Assembly: GCA_904398675.1 (NCBI GenBank)
Contig: CAJFPI010000112.1
Span: 1 to 8,662, forward strand
Origin: an uncultured Oscillospiraceae bacterium
GTDB taxonomy: Bacteria > Bacillota > Clostridia > Oscillospirales > Oscillospiraceae
DNA length: 8,662 nt
Reading direction: 5' to 3'
The notes beneath the pieces are model-generated. The model saw only the letters and a program-made list of their open reading frames with translations. It was not told the origin of the DNA and did no database searches. Below, piece after piece: positions 6,603 to 8,662 of the stretch (its first letter is position 1; each line of letters starts with the position of its first letter). The translations under genes were made by a program, and so were the position numbers.

Positions 6603-7637
6603 ATGGAAAACAGAGAAGCTCTGCTGCTGGAGCCTGGGAAAATCCAAGTATTTCCCTGCGATATGCCCACCATCCAGGATGACGAGGTCCTGGTTAAAAT
6701 GGAATACTGCGGCGTATGCGGCTCCGATGTACATTACTTCCGCTTCGGCGGGATTGGCCGGCGCAAGGTCACATTCCCCTATGTTCTGGGGCATGAGTGC
6801 ACCGGCGAGGTGCTGGAGATCGGCTCTAAGGTCACCAACGTGGCCGTGGGAGACAAGATCGTCATGGAGCCGGGTCTCGGGTGCGGACACTGCGAGTACT
6901 GCATGACCGGGCGCTATAACCTGTGCGAGGACATGAAGTTCATGGCTACACCCCCCTATAACGGGGCCTTCAAGAAGTACATGGCCTACCCCGCCCGGGG
7001 CTGCTTCAAGCTGCCGGAGAACGTCTCCACCCTGGAGGGCGCCATGATCGAGCCCCTGGCTGTGGGCATGCACGCCGCCCGCCGAGGCGAGGTGGACAAC
7101 TCCAAGGTGGTGCTCATCACCGGCATGGGCTGTATCGGGCTGATGACCCTTCTCTCCTGCAAGGCCATGAACGCCCAGAAGATCATTGTCACGGATGTGT
7201 TCCAGAACCGCCTGGACAAGGCTCTGGAGCTGGGTGCTGACTATGCCATCAACGTGGCCGAGACTGATATGATCGAAAAGCTCAAGGAGCTGACCGACGG
7301 CAAGGGGGCCGATGTGGTTTTTGAGACGGCCGGGCGGGCCCAGACTGCGGCGCAGAACGTCTTTGCCGTGCGGAGGGGCGGCGTCATCGTCCAGGTTGGC
7401 ACCATTGCCGACCCGGTCCCCTATCAGTTCAATGAGTTAGGCAAAATTGAAGCGGACATCCGCTCGGTTTTCCGCTACCGGAACATTTTCCCTCTGGCTA
7501 TCAAGCTGATTGAAAAGGGGGACATCAACCTGAAGGCGGTGGGACCGGACATCTTCGACTTTGAAGATGTGGCCAAGGCCTTTGACACTGCCATCAACCG
7601 GGGCAACGAAGTGGTCAAGTGCATCCTAAAGTTCTGA
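6603..7637 (+). CDS. Zinc-dependent NAD-type polyol dehydrogenase (sorbitol/xylitol dehydrogenase-like)
   Basis: Medium-chain dehydrogenase of 344 residues, cytoplasmic, expected to interconvert a polyol and a ketose. The catalytic zinc ligands appear as Cys39 in CGVCGSD, His64-Glu65 in LGHECTG, and Glu150 in IEPLAVG. The structural zinc site is complete, with Cys94, Cys97, Cys100 and Cys108 in GCGHCEYCMTGRYNLC. The Rossmann motif GMGCIG is at 174-179, and Asp198 at the end of the second strand points to NAD rather than NADP. FRYRNIFP (290-297) is characteristic of the sorbitol dehydrogenase branch. Shine-Dalgarno AAGAGGAG (6586-6593) is nine bases before the ATG. The gene follows dctM after 58 bases without a convincing terminator, so it belongs to the operon, and a terminator follows it. 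Alternative substrates such as threonine or other sugar alcohols cannot be excluded. Confidence 0.92.
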   Translation: MENREALLLEPGKIQVFPCDMPTIQDDEVLVKMEYCGVCGSDVHYFRFGGIGRRKVTFPYVLGHECTGEVLEIGSKVTNVAVGDKIVMEPGLGCGHCEYCMTGRYNLCEDMKFMATPPYNGAFKKYMAYPARGCFKLPENVSTLEGAMIEPLAVGMHAARRGEVDNSKVVLITGMGCIGLMTLLSCKAMNAQKIIVTDVFQNRLDKALELGADYAINVAETDMIEKLKELTDGKGADVVFETAGRAQTAAQNVFAVRRGGVIVQVGTIADPVPYQFNELGKIEADIRSVFRYRNIFPLAIKLIEKGDINLKAVGPDIFDFEDVAKAFDTAINRGNEVVKCILKF

Positions 7638-7640
7638 TTT

Positions 7641-7678
7641 GGAGGCCGCTGTCTGCCTGATAACGTAGAAAAGCCTCC
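7641..7678 (+). promoter_or_regulatory. Possible antiterminator pairing upstream of the terminator
   Basis: GGAGGC (7641-7646) is exactly complementary to GCCTCC (7673-7678), which is the left arm of the following terminator stem. Pairing would break up the terminator, the arrangement seen in attenuators and riboswitches. The 26-base loop is not one I recognise from any known riboswitch class, so chance complementarity remains likely. Confidence 0.3.
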
Positions 7679-7703
7679 TGGAAACCATTCCAGGGGGCTT
7701 TTT
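7669..7703 (+). terminator. Intrinsic terminator after the polyol dehydrogenase gene
   Basis: A stem of 14 pairs with one G-U pair (7669-7682 with 7689-7702) closes on loop AACCAT and ends in a T run (7699-7703). It falls within the 93-base gap before the AroE-like gene on the same strand. It either ends the main transcript or reduces read-through into the last genes. Confidence 0.85.
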
Positions 7704-7730
7704 CACCATCATAGAAAGGAGCCAGAACCT

Positions 7731-8657
7731 ATGAGAGTCAAATACGATGTGGATACCCAGCTGCTGTTTCAGATCGGCGATCCGCTGGACCACGCCTGCG
7801 CCTGCACCATCCACAACCGGATGTATGAGCTGGCCAATCTCAATGCAGTCAACCTGAATGTCGTGGTGAAGAAAGGGGAGCTGCCGGAGTTTATCCAGTC
7901 CTGCAAGCAGCTGGGCGTCAAGGGCTTTGATATCACCATGCCCCACAAGAGCGATATTATCCCCCTGTGCGACGAGGTGGAGCCCTTCAGCCGGGAGTTC
8001 AACTGCGTCAACCACGTCAAGATTCGAGACGGAAAGCTCATCGGCGTGGGGCTGGACGGCCTGGGCATGGTGATGGCCATTGAGGACGCCGGCTTCCCCA
8101 TTCAGGGAGCCCGGGTCCTGATGCTGGGCGCCGGGGCGGTGTCCGGCCCCATCGCAGCCGAGCTGTGCCAGCGGGGAGCCGCCTCTGTCACCATTTTAAA
8201 CCGCACCGTGTCCAAGGCGGAGGAGATCGTCCACTCCCTTAAAAAATATTTCCCCAACCTCCAGGCCAAGGCGGAGGCCATGACTCCAGAGACCATGCGC
8301 GCCTGCGCCCCGGAGTCCGATCTGGTGGTTCAGTGCACCAGCCTAGGCATGAGCGGACACCAGGGGGACTACGAGGATTTGTCCTTTGTGGATTTGCTCC
8401 CGAAGAACGCCTGTGTTGCCGACGTCATCTTCAACCCGGAGCGCACCTCCATCCTGGCCAAGGCGGAGGCCCGGGGCCTTCGGGTCCTCAACGGCATGGG
8501 CATGCTGGTCAACCAGGAGAAGGCCATGATGAAGTTCCACTTTGACGTGGACCTTGGACCTGAGTTCGCCCTGGAGGGGGAGGAGACTCTGCTGATCGCG
8601 CTGGCCATGCGCCAGCTCCGCACCCGCCGCTTAGAGCAGAAAGGAAAGAACCAATGA
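7731..8657 (+). CDS. Shikimate dehydrogenase (AroE)-like oxidoreductase with altered substrate pocket
   Basis: Predicted 308-residue NAD(P)-dependent dehydrogenase of the AroE fold, slightly longer than classical AroE (about 270-290). The N-terminal substrate domain has GDPLDH (16-21), then Ala22 and Ala24 where AroE has the two serines that hold shikimate's carboxylate. Lys73 in ITMPHK, Asn94 in CVNH and Asp109 in GLDG, the catalytic and polar contacts, are kept. The NTDG motif has become GLDG. The cofactor domain has GAGAVSG (133-139) and NRTVSK (157-162), the latter typical of NADP-preferring members. Gln262 in GMLVNQ is conserved. Shine-Dalgarno AGAAAGGAG (7713-7721) is nine bases from ATG 7731. 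The gene lies behind a terminator and overlaps the next gene by ATGA. True shikimate synthesis is unlikely; it may act on another hydroxy or cyclic compound of this pathway. Confidence 0.9.
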   Translation: MRVKYDVDTQLLFQIGDPLDHACACTIHNRMYELANLNAVNLNVVVKKGELPEFIQSCKQLGVKGFDITMPHKSDIIPLCDEVEPFSREFNCVNHVKIRDGKLIGVGLDGLGMVMAIEDAGFPIQGARVLMLGAGAVSGPIAAELCQRGAASVTILNRTVSKAEEIVHSLKKYFPNLQAKAEAMTPETMRACAPESDLVVQCTSLGMSGHQGDYEDLSFVDLLPKNACVADVIFNPERTSILAKAEARGLRVLNGMGMLVNQEKAMMKFHFDVDLGPEFALEGEETLLIALAMRQLRTRRLEQKGKNQ

Positions 8658-8662
8658 GTCAG
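8654..8662 (+). CDS. Start of a further gene, cut by the window end
   Basis: ATG at 8654 overlaps the AroE-like stop codon as ATGA and is preceded by a good ribosome site (AAAGGAAAG, 8640-8648, five bases upstream). Only the first three codons (Met-Ser-Gln) are visible, so the product is unknown. The overlap implies translational coupling, so it is probably another member of the same pathway, and it is a candidate for a missing kinase or aldolase. Confidence 0.6.

Overview
The window looks like chromosomal DNA from an anaerobic, gut-type Clostridia, probably Oscillospiraceae-like. The evidence is strong AAGGAGG-type ribosome binding sites, a short Gly/Ser-rich lipoprotein signal peptide, two-subunit (split) transketolase genes, GC-rich coding sequence with C/G-ending codons, and AT-rich control regions. 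The taxonomic placement is inference from style, not from a marker gene.

Layout: a DeoR-family repressor gene on the minus strand (16-801) faces away from an eight-gene plus-strand cluster across a 344-bp AT-rich control region. Each direction has a near-consensus sigma-A promoter. The plus-strand cluster encodes transketolase N-terminal and C-terminal subunits, an RpiB/LacAB-family sugar isomerase, a TRAP transporter (lipoprotein binding protein DctP, small membrane subunit DctQ, large membrane subunit DctM), a zinc-dependent polyol-type dehydrogenase, an AroE-like dehydrogenase, and the first three codons of a further gene that overlaps the AroE-like stop as ATGA. A strong hairpin without a U-tract separates dctP from dctQM. 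A proper intrinsic terminator separates the polyol dehydrogenase from the AroE-like gene.

Taken together this is an inducible uptake-and-catabolism operon. A TRAP system imports a small polar solute, an NAD-type dehydrogenase oxidises or reduces it, and a transketolase/isomerase pair shortens a carbon chain two carbons at a time. The substrate is not identified. Three enzymes show changes exactly where the usual substrate is gripped. The transketolase keeps its catalytic residues but lacks a phosphate-contact His and Ser. The RpiB-like protein keeps its catalytic Cys and ring-opening His but lacks several phosphate-binding positions. The AroE-like protein lacks both shikimate-carboxylate-binding serines. 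I read this as a catabolic route for an unusual carbohydrate. It is similar in logic to the sulfoquinovose sulfo-transketolase route or the apulose-phosphate transketolase route, but lacks a recognisable kinase in the window and carries an unexplained AroE-like partner.

No tRNA, rRNA, CRISPR array, transposase, integrase or prophage gene is visible.
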